The notes below the pieces were generated by a model. That model searched no databases. It was not told where the DNA came from and saw only the letters and a list, made by a program, of their open reading frames with translations. This document shows positions 56,918 to 64,000 of a stretch of 64,000 bases of DNA, piece after piece (the stretch's first letter is position 1; every line of letters begins with the position of its first letter). Location of the stretch: NCBI GenBank assembly GCA_900170005.1, contig LT827128.1:744001-808000 (forward strand), read 5' to 3'. The translations under genes and the position numbers were made by a program. This DNA comes from Gordonibacter massiliensis (ex Traore et al. 2017) (lineage in GTDB: Bacteria; Actinomycetota; Coriobacteriia; Coriobacteriales; Eggerthellaceae).

Positions 56918-59105
56918 CGACGCACCTGACAGACTGGCAGCCACGCTCGCGCTCGACGAATCTGTCGGGCGCGTCCGTTTGGTGAGCCCGGCGCGGGCCC
57001 GCGCGCTCGAGGCGCTGGGCGTGCGCACGGTGCGCGACCTGGTGACGCACTTCCCGCGGCGCTACATCGACCTGTCGCGGCGCGAGACGGTGGCCTCGGC
57101 GGTCATCGGCGAGCAGTGCACCATCGAGGGCTCCGTGCACGAGATCAAGCTCAAGCGCCCCAAGCCGAAGCTGCCGCTCGTGGAGATCACGCTCGTGGAC
57201 GGCACGGGCACGCTCATGGTCACGGCGTTTCGCCAACCATGGCTCATGGACCAGCTGAAGGTCGGCATGCGCGTGGCCGTGGCGGGGAAGCTGGAGTTCA
57301 ACTACGGGTTCAAACGCATGACGAACCCGTTCATCGAGGCGATCGACGGGGGCGACGGCCAAGCCGCCGGCATGGTCATACCCGTGCATCCCGCCACCGA
57401 GAAGCTCTCGTGCGCGTGGATGCGCCGCCTTGTGGGCAACGGCCTGACCCACGTGGCGGGCCTGTACGATCCGCTGCCGCTCGAGCTGCGCGCGAAGTAC
57501 CGCCTCATGAGCCGCGGGGCGGCGCTTTCCGCCATCCACTTCCCCCGCAGCATGGACGAGGCGGCCGAGGCGCGTCGGCGCCTGGTGTACGAGGAGCTGC
57601 TGTTTCTGGAGCTCATGCTCATGGAGGAGGGGCGGGCGCGCGCGGAAGGGCGGGAACCCGTGCGCCACGTGACGGACGGCCCCCACCTGGCCGCGTTCGC
57701 CGCGGCGCTGCCCTACGAGCTCACGGGCGAGCAGCAGGCGGCCCGCGACGACATCCTGGCGGCGCTGGCCGCCCCCTCCACGGCGAACCACCTGCTTCTG
57801 GGCGACGTGGGCACGGGCAAGACCGTCGTGGCCGCCCACGCGCTGGCCGCCGCCGCCGATTCGGGCGGGCAGGCGCTGCTCATGGCGCCCACCGAGGTTC
57901 TCGCGCGCCAGCACGGACAGAACCTGGGCCCCCTGTTCGACGCGGCCGGCGTCACCTGGGAGGTGCTCACCGGATCCACGCCCGCGGCCGAGCGCGAGGC
58001 GGTGCTCGCGCGCGTGGCGGGCGGCACGGTGGACGTGCTCATCGGCACGCACGCGCTGCTCGAGGACGACGTGCGCCCGGCCCGCTGCACGCTCGCGGTC
58101 ATCGACGAGCAGCAGCGCTTCGGCGTGGACCAGCGCGCGAAGCTGCTGGCGAAGGGCGACGCTCCCGACGCGCTCTACCTCACGGCCACGCCCATTCCGC
58201 GCTCGTTGGCGTTGGCGCTGTTCGGCAACCTTACGCTCTCCTACATCAAGCACCGTCCGCACGACACGTCGGCGCGCACCACCAAGGTGCTGTCGAAGCA
58301 GGATCGCGGCCGCGCCTACGACGCCGCGCTCGCGGCGCTGGCGCGCGGCGAGCAGGTGTACGTGGTGTGCCCGCTCGTGGGCGCGAGCGCGGAGGACCGC
58401 GACGCGAAGGCGGGCAAGCGCGCGAGCCGCGAGGGCGACGAGGACGAGTACGCCTACGCCGCCATCAGCATCGAGGACGATGCCGACCTGGACGGCGACA
58501 ACGTGGCCGCCGCCGAGCGGGAGGCCGCCTTCCTGCAGCAGAAGACGTTCGTCGATTATCGGGTGGAGCTGCTGCACGGCCGGTTGCCCTCCGCCGAGAA
58601 GCAGGACGTCATGCAGCGGTTCCGCGCGGGTGAGACGCAGGTGCTCGTGGCCACGACGGTCATCGAGGTGGGCGTGGACGTGCCGAACGCCACGATCATG
58701 ATCGTGGAGGACGCCGACCGCTTCGGCCTCTCGCAGCTCCACCAGCTGCGCGGGCGCGTGGGGCGCGGCGAGAAGCCCGGCGAGGTGTATCTGGTGAGCG
58801 CGTCGAAGACCGACGCCGCGCTGCGCCGCCTGGCGGCCATGGAGACCACCGACGACGGCTACGAGCTGGCGGCTTACGACCTGTCGCTGCGCCGCGAGGG
58901 CGACATCCTGGGCAACCGCCAGCACGGCGCATCGGCGCTCAAGCTGGTGAACGTGGTGCGCGACGGCAAGGTCATCGAGGCCGCGCACGCCGACGCGCGG
59001 GCGCTGCTGGAGGAGGACCCGCGGCTCGAGGCGCCCGAGCATCGCGCGCTCGCACGGGAGGCGCGGCTCGCGTTCAAGCGGGCCGGAGAGGTGCAGGGAG
59101 GCTGA
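56910..59105 (+). CDS. recG: ATP-dependent DNA helicase RecG
   Basis: RecG remodels stalled replication forks and Holliday junctions. The 731 residues hold an N-terminal wedge/OB domain (TLVDGTGTLMVTAFRQPWL), then helicase motifs I (GDVGTGKT), II (VIDEQQRFGV), III (TATPIPRSLAL), V (ATTVIEVGVDVPNA) and VI (HQLRGRVGRG). Motif II usually reads DEQH; here the last residue is Gln. An acidic insertion of about 40 residues (GKRASREGDEDEYAYAAISI region) sits before LLHGRLPSAEK. I chose TTG 56910, overlapping fakA by eight bases; no ATG fits. Confidence 0.92.
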   Translation: MNSDAPDRLAATLALDESVGRVRLVSPARARALEALGVRTVRDLVTHFPRRYIDLSRRETVASAVIGEQCTIEGSVHEIKLKRPKPKLPLVEITLVDGTGTLMVTAFRQPWLMDQLKVGMRVAVAGKLEFNYGFKRMTNPFIEAIDGGDGQAAGMVIPVHPATEKLSCAWMRRLVGNGLTHVAGLYDPLPLELRAKYRLMSRGAALSAIHFPRSMDEAAEARRRLVYEELLFLELMLMEEGRARAEGREPVRHVTDGPHLAAFAAALPYELTGEQQAARDDILAALAAPSTANHLLLGDVGTGKTVVAAHALAAAADSGGQALLMAPTEVLARQHGQNLGPLFDAAGVTWEVLTGSTPAAEREAVLARVAGGTVDVLIGTHALLEDDVRPARCTLAVIDEQQRFGVDQRAKLLAKGDAPDALYLTATPIPRSLALALFGNLTLSYIKHRPHDTSARTTKVLSKQDRGRAYDAALAALARGEQVYVVCPLVGASAEDRDAKAGKRASREGDEDEYAYAAISIEDDADLDGDNVAAAEREAAFLQQKTFVDYRVELLHGRLPSAEKQDVMQRFRAGETQVLVATTVIEVGVDVPNATIMIVEDADRFGLSQLHQLRGRVGRGEKPGEVYLVSASKTDAALRRLAAMETTDDGYELAAYDLSLRREGDILGNRQHGASALKLVNVVRDGKVIEAAHADARALLEEDPRLEAPEHRALAREARLAFKRAGEVQGG

Positions 59106-59106
59106 C

Positions 59107-59727
59107 ATGCGCATCATCGCTGGCGAGTTCAGGGGGCGCACCGTCAAGGCGCCGAAGGGGGAGGGCACGCGCCCCACGACCGACCGCGTGCGGGAGTCGC
59201 TTATGAGCGCCGTGAACAGCGCGCGCGGCGGCTTCGACGGCGCCGTGGCGCTCGACGCGTTCGCCGGATCGGGCGCGCTCGGGCTCGAGGCGCTCTCGCG
59301 CGGGGCCGCGTGCGCGCACTTCTACGAGCGCGACGGCGCGGCGGCGCGCGTGGCGGACGGCAACGCGAAGGCGCTCGGCCTGGATGCGCGGCGGGCCCGC
59401 GTCCATCGCGCCGACGTGCTCAAGGACCCGCCCGTTCGCGCCCACCCGCCCTTCGACCTCGTGTTCCTGGACCCGCCCTAGAGACAGCCCTTCGACCTCG
59501 TGTTCCTGGACCCGCCCTACGCGCTCGAGGCGGCCGACGTGCTGGGCATGGTGGGCCGCCTCGCCGATGCCGGCGCGCTGGCTCCGGGCGCGCTCGTGGT
59601 GTACGAGCACGGGGCCGCCGCGTGCTCGCAGGCGGACGACGCGGCGGCCGCCTGCGGGTTCGCGCTTGCCTCGCGCAAGAAGTACGGCGATACTGTCGTG
59701 GACATACTCAGACCGAAGGAGCTTTGA
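59107..59727 (+). CDS. rsmD: 16S rRNA (guanine(966)-N(2))-methyltransferase, interrupted by a 39-bp duplication
   Basis: RsmD methylates G966 of 16S rRNA using SAM. MRIIAGEFRGRTVKAPKGEG, TRPTTDRVRESLMS and ALDAFAGSGALGLEALSRGA are typical. The catalytic region FDLVFLDPPY is copied twice: 59448-59480 and 59487-59519 are identical, and the join creates an in-frame TAG at 59480-59482. Removing 39 bp (59481-59519) gives one open frame of 193 residues, the normal RsmD length. The joint carries AGAGACAG, the last bases of the Nextera mosaic end, so an assembly artefact is likely. It is followed by coaD. Confidence 0.88.
59448..59519. repeat. 33-bp tandem duplication inside rsmD, probable artefact
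   Basis: Two exact 33-bp copies (59448-59480 and 59487-59519) are separated by AGACA-type bases; together with the flanking A and G the joint reads AGAGACAG. The repeat adds a stop codon to rsmD. Confidence 0.85.
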
Positions 59728-59733
59728 CCCGTT

Positions 59734-60213
59734 ATGAAACGTGCACTCACGCCCGGAACGTTCGATCCCATCACCAGCGGGCACCTCGACGTCATCACGC
59801 GCGCGGCGCAGCTGGTGGACGAGGTCGTGGTGGCGGTGGCCGCCTCGCCCAAGAAGAACCCGCTGTTCACGCTGGAGGAGCGCGCGGAGCTCGTGCGCCA
59901 GGCCACGAGCCACCTTCCCAACGTGCGCGTGGAGCCCTTCGACGAGCTGCTCGTGGACTTCGCCGCCCGCATGGAGGCCACCGTCGTGGTGAAGGGCCTG
60001 CGCGCCATCACCGACTTCGAGTACGAGTTCCAGATGACGGCGCTCAATTACCAGTTGAACCAGGAGCTCGAGACGCTGTTCATCATGTCGCCCCCGCAGT
60101 ACATGTACCTGTCGTCGTCCATCGTGCGCGAGATAGCCAGCCTGCGCGGCGACGTGAACGGCTTCGTGCCTGATTGCGTGAAGGGCGCGCTCGAGGCGAA
60201 ATTCGCCCGATAG
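59734..60213 (+). CDS. coaD: phosphopantetheine adenylyltransferase
   Basis: CoaD transfers an adenylyl group from ATP to 4'-phosphopantetheine, the fourth step of CoA synthesis. The 159-residue nucleotidyltransferase has the HIGH-type motif in TPGTFDPITSGHLDVI, KNPLFTLEERAELV, VVKGLRAITDFEYEFQM and the second site YLSSSIVREIASLRGDV. Length is typical. It lies six bases after rsmD, a pairing conserved in most bacteria. The following gene has its own likely promoter. Confidence 0.96.
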   Translation: MKRALTPGTFDPITSGHLDVITRAAQLVDEVVVAVAASPKKNPLFTLEERAELVRQATSHLPNVRVEPFDELLVDFAARMEATVVVKGLRAITDFEYEFQMTALNYQLNQELETLFIMSPPQYMYLSSSIVREIASLRGDVNGFVPDCVKGALEAKFAR

Positions 60214-60309
60214 GGCCGGCGGTTCTACCCGCTTTAGATGTCGAAGCGGCAACGAAAAGCATCGGGAGGCTTCCGACCGGGTAAAATGTGCACGCTTTGT
60301 GCATTGGCG

Positions 60310-60338
60310 TTGGGGAATCCGATCAAACCTGTTAGAAT
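60310..60338 (+). promoter_or_regulatory. candidate promoter upstream of the SepIVA-like gene
   Basis: TTGGGG (60310-60315) and TAGAAT (60333-60338) with a 17-bp spacer, about 80 bases before the gene start at 60420. The -35 matches consensus only at TTG. Confidence 0.45.
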
Positions 60339-60419
60339 ACTTTGACGCATGCGCGCAGGAAGACGATCGCGAAGCGCCTACGCACTTGAAACGCAGCACG
60401 CTTGGGTGGAAGGACAATC

Positions 60420-60893
60420 ATGGACGAAACAGGAGTCTTGGGGCTGCTTGAGGAGCTCTCGATTCTTCTCGAGGACTCGAAGCCGGTCTTCGGCAAAAGC
60501 AATTTGCGCCAAGTCGACATAGCCGCGGCGTTCGAGATCATGGACGAGATCCGCGACACGTTCCCGAGCGAGTTCGCGCAAGCGCGCCAGATCGTGCGCG
60601 AGCGCCAGAGCCTTCTCGACGATGCCGAGGCTGAGGCCAACCGCATGATCGAGGACGCGCGCAGCCAGGCCATGACCATCGCCAGCGAGCAGGAGATCGT
60701 CCGCATCTCCCAGCAGCAGGCCGACCAGATTCTGGCCGACGCCCGCGAGCTGGAACGCCAGACGCGCGCCGGTGCCGAGGATTACGCCGACGAGGTGTTC
60801 GGTCACGTGGAGACGAGCCTCGACACGCTGCTCAACAACGTGCGCCGCTGCCGCGACCGCCTCAACGCCAACTCCCTTGCCGCAGGTCGCTGA
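60420..60893 (+). CDS. SepIVA/DivIVA-like coiled-coil protein
   Basis: A 157-residue, mostly helical protein. Residues 1-50 are a short globular start (ELSILLEDSKPVFGKSNLRQ), and 60-135 form one long coiled coil (ERQSLLDDAEAEANRMIEDA, SQQQADQILADARELERQTR). In mycobacteria a similar coiled-coil division protein, SepIVA (Rv2927c), lies beside a DUF177 gene (Rv2926c); the same pair is seen here. A role in cell division or envelope growth is inferred from this order. Start is ATG 60420 after TGGAAGGAC. It overlaps the DUF177 gene. Confidence 0.72.
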   Translation: MDETGVLGLLEELSILLEDSKPVFGKSNLRQVDIAAAFEIMDEIRDTFPSEFAQARQIVRERQSLLDDAEAEANRMIEDARSQAMTIASEQEIVRISQQQADQILADARELERQTRAGAEDYADEVFGHVETSLDTLLNNVRRCRDRLNANSLAAGR

Positions 60894-61444
60894 TGGAAGC
60901 GACGCGCATCCATATACCTTCCGAGCTCTTCGCGCCTGCGGAGAGCTCTCATTTTGAGGGAACGTTCTCCGTGCCCGTCATGAAGGCGGGGCCCGACCTG
61001 TACGACTTCGAGGGCCCGCTGGCCTGGCAGGTCGACGTCACGAACACGGGCGACGCCCTGCTGGTGACCGGCACCGTGGAGGGGGAGGCGAAGACGTCCT
61101 GCGCCCGCTGCGTCGACGAGTTCTCGTTCTCCGTGACGGGCGAGATCGAGGGCTACTTCCTGATCGACTCCGAGAAGGAAGCCCCCGAGGACATGGACGA
61201 CGACGAGTTCGACGTGCTGCCCGAGGACAACGTTATCGACCTGGAGCCGCTCATCCGCGCGGCGCTGCTGCTGGAGTTCCCGCTCGTGCCGCTGTGCGAC
61301 GACGGCTGCTTGGGCCTGTGCCCCACGTGCGGCGCGAACCTGAACGAGGGCCCCTGCGCCTGCGAGCCGGCCGCCGAGGCCGACGACGACGTGCCGCCCA
61401 ACCCGTTCGCCGTGTTGAAGGACTTCCCGTTCGACCAGAACTGA
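60893..61444 (+). CDS. DUF177 (YceD-like) protein
   Basis: A 183-residue protein of the YceD/DUF177 family, linked to 23S rRNA accumulation or ribosome assembly in plants and bacteria. CARCVDEFSFSVTGEIEGYF, EDNVIDLEPLIRAALLLEFP and the Cys cluster LCDDGCLGLCPTCGANLN are characteristic. DUF177 is nearly always followed by rpmF (L32), but rpmF is absent here: a terminator comes 43 bases downstream. The start overlaps the upstream coiled-coil gene (ATGA). The final acidic tail (AAEADDDVPPN) ends FPFDQN. Confidence 0.9.
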   Translation: MEATRIHIPSELFAPAESSHFEGTFSVPVMKAGPDLYDFEGPLAWQVDVTNTGDALLVTGTVEGEAKTSCARCVDEFSFSVTGEIEGYFLIDSEKEAPEDMDDDEFDVLPEDNVIDLEPLIRAALLLEFPLVPLCDDGCLGLCPTCGANLNEGPCACEPAAEADDDVPPNPFAVLKDFPFDQN

Positions 61445-61486
61445 GCGGCGAAGCCGAGCGTAACCGCGCAGAGCACCGATTCCCGA

Positions 61487-61516
61487 GCCCGCCTATCACG
61501 GCGGGCATTTTCTTTT
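61487..61516 (+). terminator. intrinsic terminator after DUF177
   Basis: Seven-bp GC stem GCCCGCC / GGCGGGC with a six-base loop, followed by ATTTTCTTTT. Confidence 0.85.
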
Positions 61517-61585
61517 CCGGGGGCCGCCCCGTCAGCGGAGCGAGAAAAGCAGAGATGCGTTGCAAGCGATTCTGGTTCGACGGTC

Positions 61586-61625
61586 CGCCGGACTGTCGAA
61601 TGCTCCGCTCGCTCAGGATGACAAC
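61586..61625. repeat. TCATCCTGAGCG-type dispersed repeat, reverse fragment
   Basis: On the minus strand it reads GTTGTCATCCTGAGCGAGCG, then GAGCATTCGACAGTCC. It lies in the 696-base gap between DUF177 and tetR, which holds no gene. Confidence 0.6.
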
Positions 61626-61675
61626 GCGCTGGCTTGCGGAATGTCGATGGCAGTTTAACAGCGGAGCGCGCCCCC

Positions 61676-61830
61676 AACGCACGGTTTTCGCCGCAATGTT
61701 GCGTTTTGGGGGCTCCTTGCTGGCCCGGTTACGCTGGATGCGGCGCCCTGTTCGTGTTTTCCCAGCTCAAGTTCTGGTGAAAAAAGCTGGCACGCGACCA
61801 GACGCAACATTGCGGCGAAAACCGTGCGTT
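61676..61830. repeat. inverted-repeat module D, 155 bp
   Basis: A perfect 29-bp inverted repeat: 61676-61704 begins AACGCACGGTTTTCGCCGCA and continues ATGTTGCGT, and its exact complement is 61802-61830. The 97 bases between have no gene. Outer bases AACGCACGG match module B. The left arm also pairs with itself (ACGCA / TGCGT). Confidence 0.85.
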
Positions 61831-62077
61831 TCGAACAGTCATGGAGGGAGAATCGAATTGGTCCTCCCTTTTCTATGCAGACCCTCTCGGCGAAGGGTGG
61901 AAAGCGAGCGGCAAGGCTCTGAGATTTTCGGGAATCATCATGCAAGAAGCACGTTCGGAAGACGTTGGGGCCGTATGCCTTAAATGGAAACCGGAGCAAG
62001 CGTTTTCCATGGGGCATCCTTGCGAGCAAGGCGCTTTTGCGCGGTTCGCCCGTGCTACGTGGAGCCTGCATTCATCC

Positions 62078-62122
62078 TTGCATCCCTTTTCCGGTATGCT
62101 ATTATGTTGAATAAATATTCAA
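62078..62122 (+). promoter_or_regulatory. tetR promoter and operator
   Basis: TTGCAT (62078-62083), 16 bp, TATTAT (62100-62105), then the dyad TTGAATAAATATTCAA (62107-62122) with 7-bp arms across the start site, 19 bases before the tetR ATG. It is a good candidate for TetR autorepression. Confidence 0.6.
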
Positions 62123-62140
62123 TGAAGGGAAATTCAGCGA

Positions 62141-62719
62141 ATGGTGACGCGACAGGAGCAACGGGAGCAGCGGCGGGAGGATATCCTTCGGGCGGCGCTG
62201 CGGCTGTTCGTGCGCAAGGGGTACGCGGGCACGAAGGTGGGGGACATCGCGGAGGCGGTGGGTATGAGCACGGGGCTCATGTTCCATTACTTCGAGTCGA
62301 AGGAGGCCCTCTACGAGGAGCTGGTCGGCTTCGGCGTGGAAGGGCCGATGGCGATGATGGAAGGTGGGGCCGAAGGCGACGCGCTCGCGTTCTTCGAGGA
62401 GGCTGCCGAGAGCATCCTGGCCTTCCTGCGTGAGGATCCCTTCATGGCGGACATGTTCGTGCTCATGGGCAACGCGCTGTTGGACGAGGCGATCCCCCCG
62501 CGCGCCAAGGAGATGCTCGCAGGTTTCGACGTGAACACGCCCACGGCCGAGGTCGTGCGCCGGGGGCAGCGCGAGGGCACCATTCGCGCGGGCGATCCGA
62601 CGGCGCTGTCCATCGCGTTCTGGGCCGCCATCCAAGGCATCGCCGAGGAGCTGGCCCTGTGTCCGGACATGCCGTGCCCAGAACCGGAATGGATCGTCGA
62701 CATCGTGAGGAAGAGGTAG
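62141..62719 (+). CDS. TetR/AcrR-family regulator of the adjacent oxidoreductase
   Basis: A 192-residue repressor. The HTH reads ILRAALRLFVRKGYAGTKVG, DIAEAVGMSTGLMFHYFESK, and a Met/Glu-rich ligand-binding domain follows. Start is ATG 62141, with GAAGGG upstream and an AT-rich dyad just before. The oxidoreductase starts four bases after its stop, so they form one transcript, and the regulator most likely controls both. Confidence 0.88.
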   Translation: MVTRQEQREQRREDILRAALRLFVRKGYAGTKVGDIAEAVGMSTGLMFHYFESKEALYEELVGFGVEGPMAMMEGGAEGDALAFFEEAAESILAFLREDPFMADMFVLMGNALLDEAIPPRAKEMLAGFDVNTPTAEVVRRGQREGTIRAGDPTALSIAFWAAIQGIAEELALCPDMPCPEPEWIVDIVRKR

Positions 62720-62723
62720 GGGC

Positions 62724-64000
62724 ATGACGGGGAACGAGAACAAGAAACGAACGAATGTTTCATGTGAAACATTGGGAGGGGAAATGGCGGCTGCGTCGGC
62801 GGTGCGCCGGGCGGAAGCGGCGAGCATCGCGGGCGCTGCGGGTATCGCGGGCGCTTCGCCGAAGCGCGTCGCCATCGTGGGGGCGGGCATCGCGGGGCTT
62901 GCGGCGGGCGTGTACGCGCGCCAGAGCGGCTTCGACGCGACCATATTCGAGTCGCACGTCATCCCCGGTGGGGCCTCCACCAGCTGGATCCGTAAAGGGT
63001 ACCTCTTCGAGGGCGGCATGCACTGGCTGACGGGCTCGTCGCCCGAGACGGCGCTCAACGCGGTGTGGAACGAGATCGGCGCGCTCAACCCGGATGTGCC
63101 CGTCTATGTGCGCGATCCCTTCCTCGTTTTCGAGTTCGAGGGGCAGACGGTTTGCCTGTACCGCGATATCGACCGGCTCGAGGCGCACTTGCTGGACATC
63201 GCCCCCAAAGATGAGCGGGAGATAAAGAGCCTGATCAAGGACGTGCGGAAGTTCATGAAAGTGAGCATGCCCATCAGCGACGTCAAGGGCGTGAAAGTGG
63301 CCGTCAAGCGCAAGACGGGCCTGCTCGACCTGTTGGCCATGATGCCGTCGATGACGCGCATGCCTTTCTACGCGGGGCAGACAACCCGCACGTTCGCCGA
63401 GCGGTTCTCGAGCCCGCTTCTGCGCACCCTGTTCTCGAGCATGGTGGACGAGGAGATGAGCGCGATGGGGCTTGCATTCACTCTTGCGACGCTCCTGTCG
63501 GGCGACGGCGGGTACCCGCTCGGCGGCTCGCTCGCCATGGCCGCGCGCATTGCCGAGACCTTCGAGGGGCTTGGGGGCGCGATCGAGTACCGTCGCCTCG
63601 TCGAGCAGGTGGCGGTGCGGGACGGACGGGCCGTCGGCGTCGTTTTGGGCGGCGAGCTGCATCCCTTCGATGCGGTGATCGTGACGCAGGACACCCGCGT
63701 CGCCATCGATACGCTGTTTGATCCTCCGATACGTGAGGGGTGGGCGGAGAGGCTGCGGGAGAACGTCGATCCGATCCTCGACACGTTCGTGAGCCTGGGC
63801 ATTCGCGCCGACCTCTCCGATGTGCCCGAGAGCGTCGGGTTCCCCCTCGACGAGCCGATCTTTTGCGGCGGGCAGCGGCACGATACCCTTGCCTTCAACA
63901 ACTACGCCGCCTACGAGGGGTACGCGCCCGAAGGTTGCACGTCCCTTACGCTGTTCATGGACGGCGACACGTACGACTGGTGGGCTGCACGCAAAGCCGA
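62724..64000 (+). CDS. phytoene-dehydrogenase-like NAD(P)/FAD oxidoreductase (partial, runs off the window)
   Basis: The frame is open from ATG 62724 to the window end (425 codons), so the C-terminus is missing. After about 50 Ala-rich residues comes the FAD-binding motif VAIVGAGIAGLAAGVYARQS, then the GG doublet of VIPGGAST, SSPLLRTLFSS and a region like the phytoene dehydrogenase/CrtI-type amine oxidases (GGYPLGGSLAMAARI). The substrate is unknown; carotenoid or steroid-like and other lipids are possible. The 5' end contains a parS-like site in frame. The start has GAGGAAGAGG upstream; ATG 62784 is a second choice. Confidence 0.85.
   Translation, partial: MTGNENKKRTNVSCETLGGEMAAASAVRRAEAASIAGAAGIAGASPKRVAIVGAGIAGLAAGVYARQSGFDATIFESHVIPGGASTSWIRKGYLFEGGMHWLTGSSPETALNAVWNEIGALNPDVPVYVRDPFLVFEFEGQTVCLYRDIDRLEAHLLDIAPKDEREIKSLIKDVRKFMKVSMPISDVKGVKVAVKRKTGLLDLLAMMPSMTRMPFYAGQTTRTFAERFSSPLLRTLFSSMVDEEMSAMGLAFTLATLLSGDGGYPLGGSLAMAARIAETFEGLGGAIEYRRLVEQVAVRDGRAVGVVLGGELHPFDAVIVTQDTRVAIDTLFDPPIREGWAERLRENVDPILDTFVSLGIRADLSDVPESVGFPLDEPIFCGGQRHDTLAFNNYAAYEGYAPEGCTSLTLFMDGDTYDWWAARKA
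62756..62771. promoter_or_regulatory. parS-like ParB binding site
   Basis: TGTTTCATGTGAAACA matches the bacterial parS consensus TGTTTCACGTGAAACA at 15 of 16 positions. It is embedded in the 5' coding part of the oxidoreductase gene. Flanking AA and TT extend the dyad to 20 bp, with one off-centre mismatch. Confidence 0.7.

Overview
The window is a GC-rich bacterial chromosome segment. Its gene content, SPOUT/ScpAB/Der housekeeping order, TAGAAT-type -10 boxes and many one- and two-component membrane regulators fit a gut member of the Eggerthellaceae (Coriobacteriia, Actinomycetota), close to Eggerthella or Gordonibacter. This assignment is inferred from content only; no database was searched. 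The sequence also carries two probable library or assembly artefacts (in ispH and rsmD), so it looks like an Illumina draft contig rather than a finished chromosome.

Region by region. 0.3-13 kb: an MFS transporter, a CAT-anticodon tRNA and trpS; a PadR cassette with two membrane or secreted-type proteins and a DUF6125-like protein; a PAS-GAF-GGDEF diguanylate cyclase divergent from a GGDEF-EAL protein whose first codons contain an 11-G tract; tRNA-Val(CAC); a DUF1097 membrane protein with a CocE/S15-type hydrolase; a TetR and a MerR regulator, the latter with a textbook 19-bp-spacer operator. 13-17 kb: an ABC-F ATPase, trmL and an SDR dehydrogenase. 17.3-26 kb: a long collinear housekeeping block (site-2 protease, scpA, scpB, rluB, then the tightly overlapping tyrA-aroA-cmk-plsC-ispH). 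26-32.5 kb: an accessory insert with an IS3-family element, a small secreted protein, and a MarR operon of two ArsA/Get3-like ATPases around an 80-residue protein of unknown function. 32.5-37.3 kb: the housekeeping run resumes with DUF512 radical-SAM protein, der, plsY and gpsA. 37-48.7 kb: mixed accessory genes (methyltransferase, ferritin-like protein, two DUF3887-type lipoproteins, two XRE membrane regulators, a VanZ-RDD-NnrE fusion, ogt, an ABC export module and a PF06541-like protein) and a dense non-coding repeat island. 49-54 kb: rpe, a NifS-type cysteine desulfurase, PHP phosphatase, Nif3-like protein, zinc-ribbon coiled coil and queD as one operon. 54.4-61.5 kb: rpmB, Asp23/Gls24, fakA, recG, rsmD, coaD, a SepIVA-like coiled coil and DUF177. 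62-64 kb: a TetR regulator and the start of a phytoene-dehydrogenase-like FAD oxidoreductase that leaves the window and carries a near-consensus parS site.

Repeats are the most distinctive feature. There are at least four dispersed families: a 'TCATCCTGAGCG' unit, one form of which is translated as the C-terminal tail of cytidylate kinase; a 'TAGGGGCGATC' hairpin unit; five intergenic modules of about 145-175 bp bounded by long inverted repeats whose arms differ between modules but match within each; and a short MITE-like unit. There are also three simple-sequence tracts (poly-G, 7-mer and 15-mer) that could vary in length.

The two artefacts matter for any reader of the annotation. ispH is split by sequence that matches a Nextera i7 adapter with index, and rsmD by a 39-bp tandem duplication joined by the last bases of the Nextera mosaic end. 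Both genes are probably intact in the living organism.
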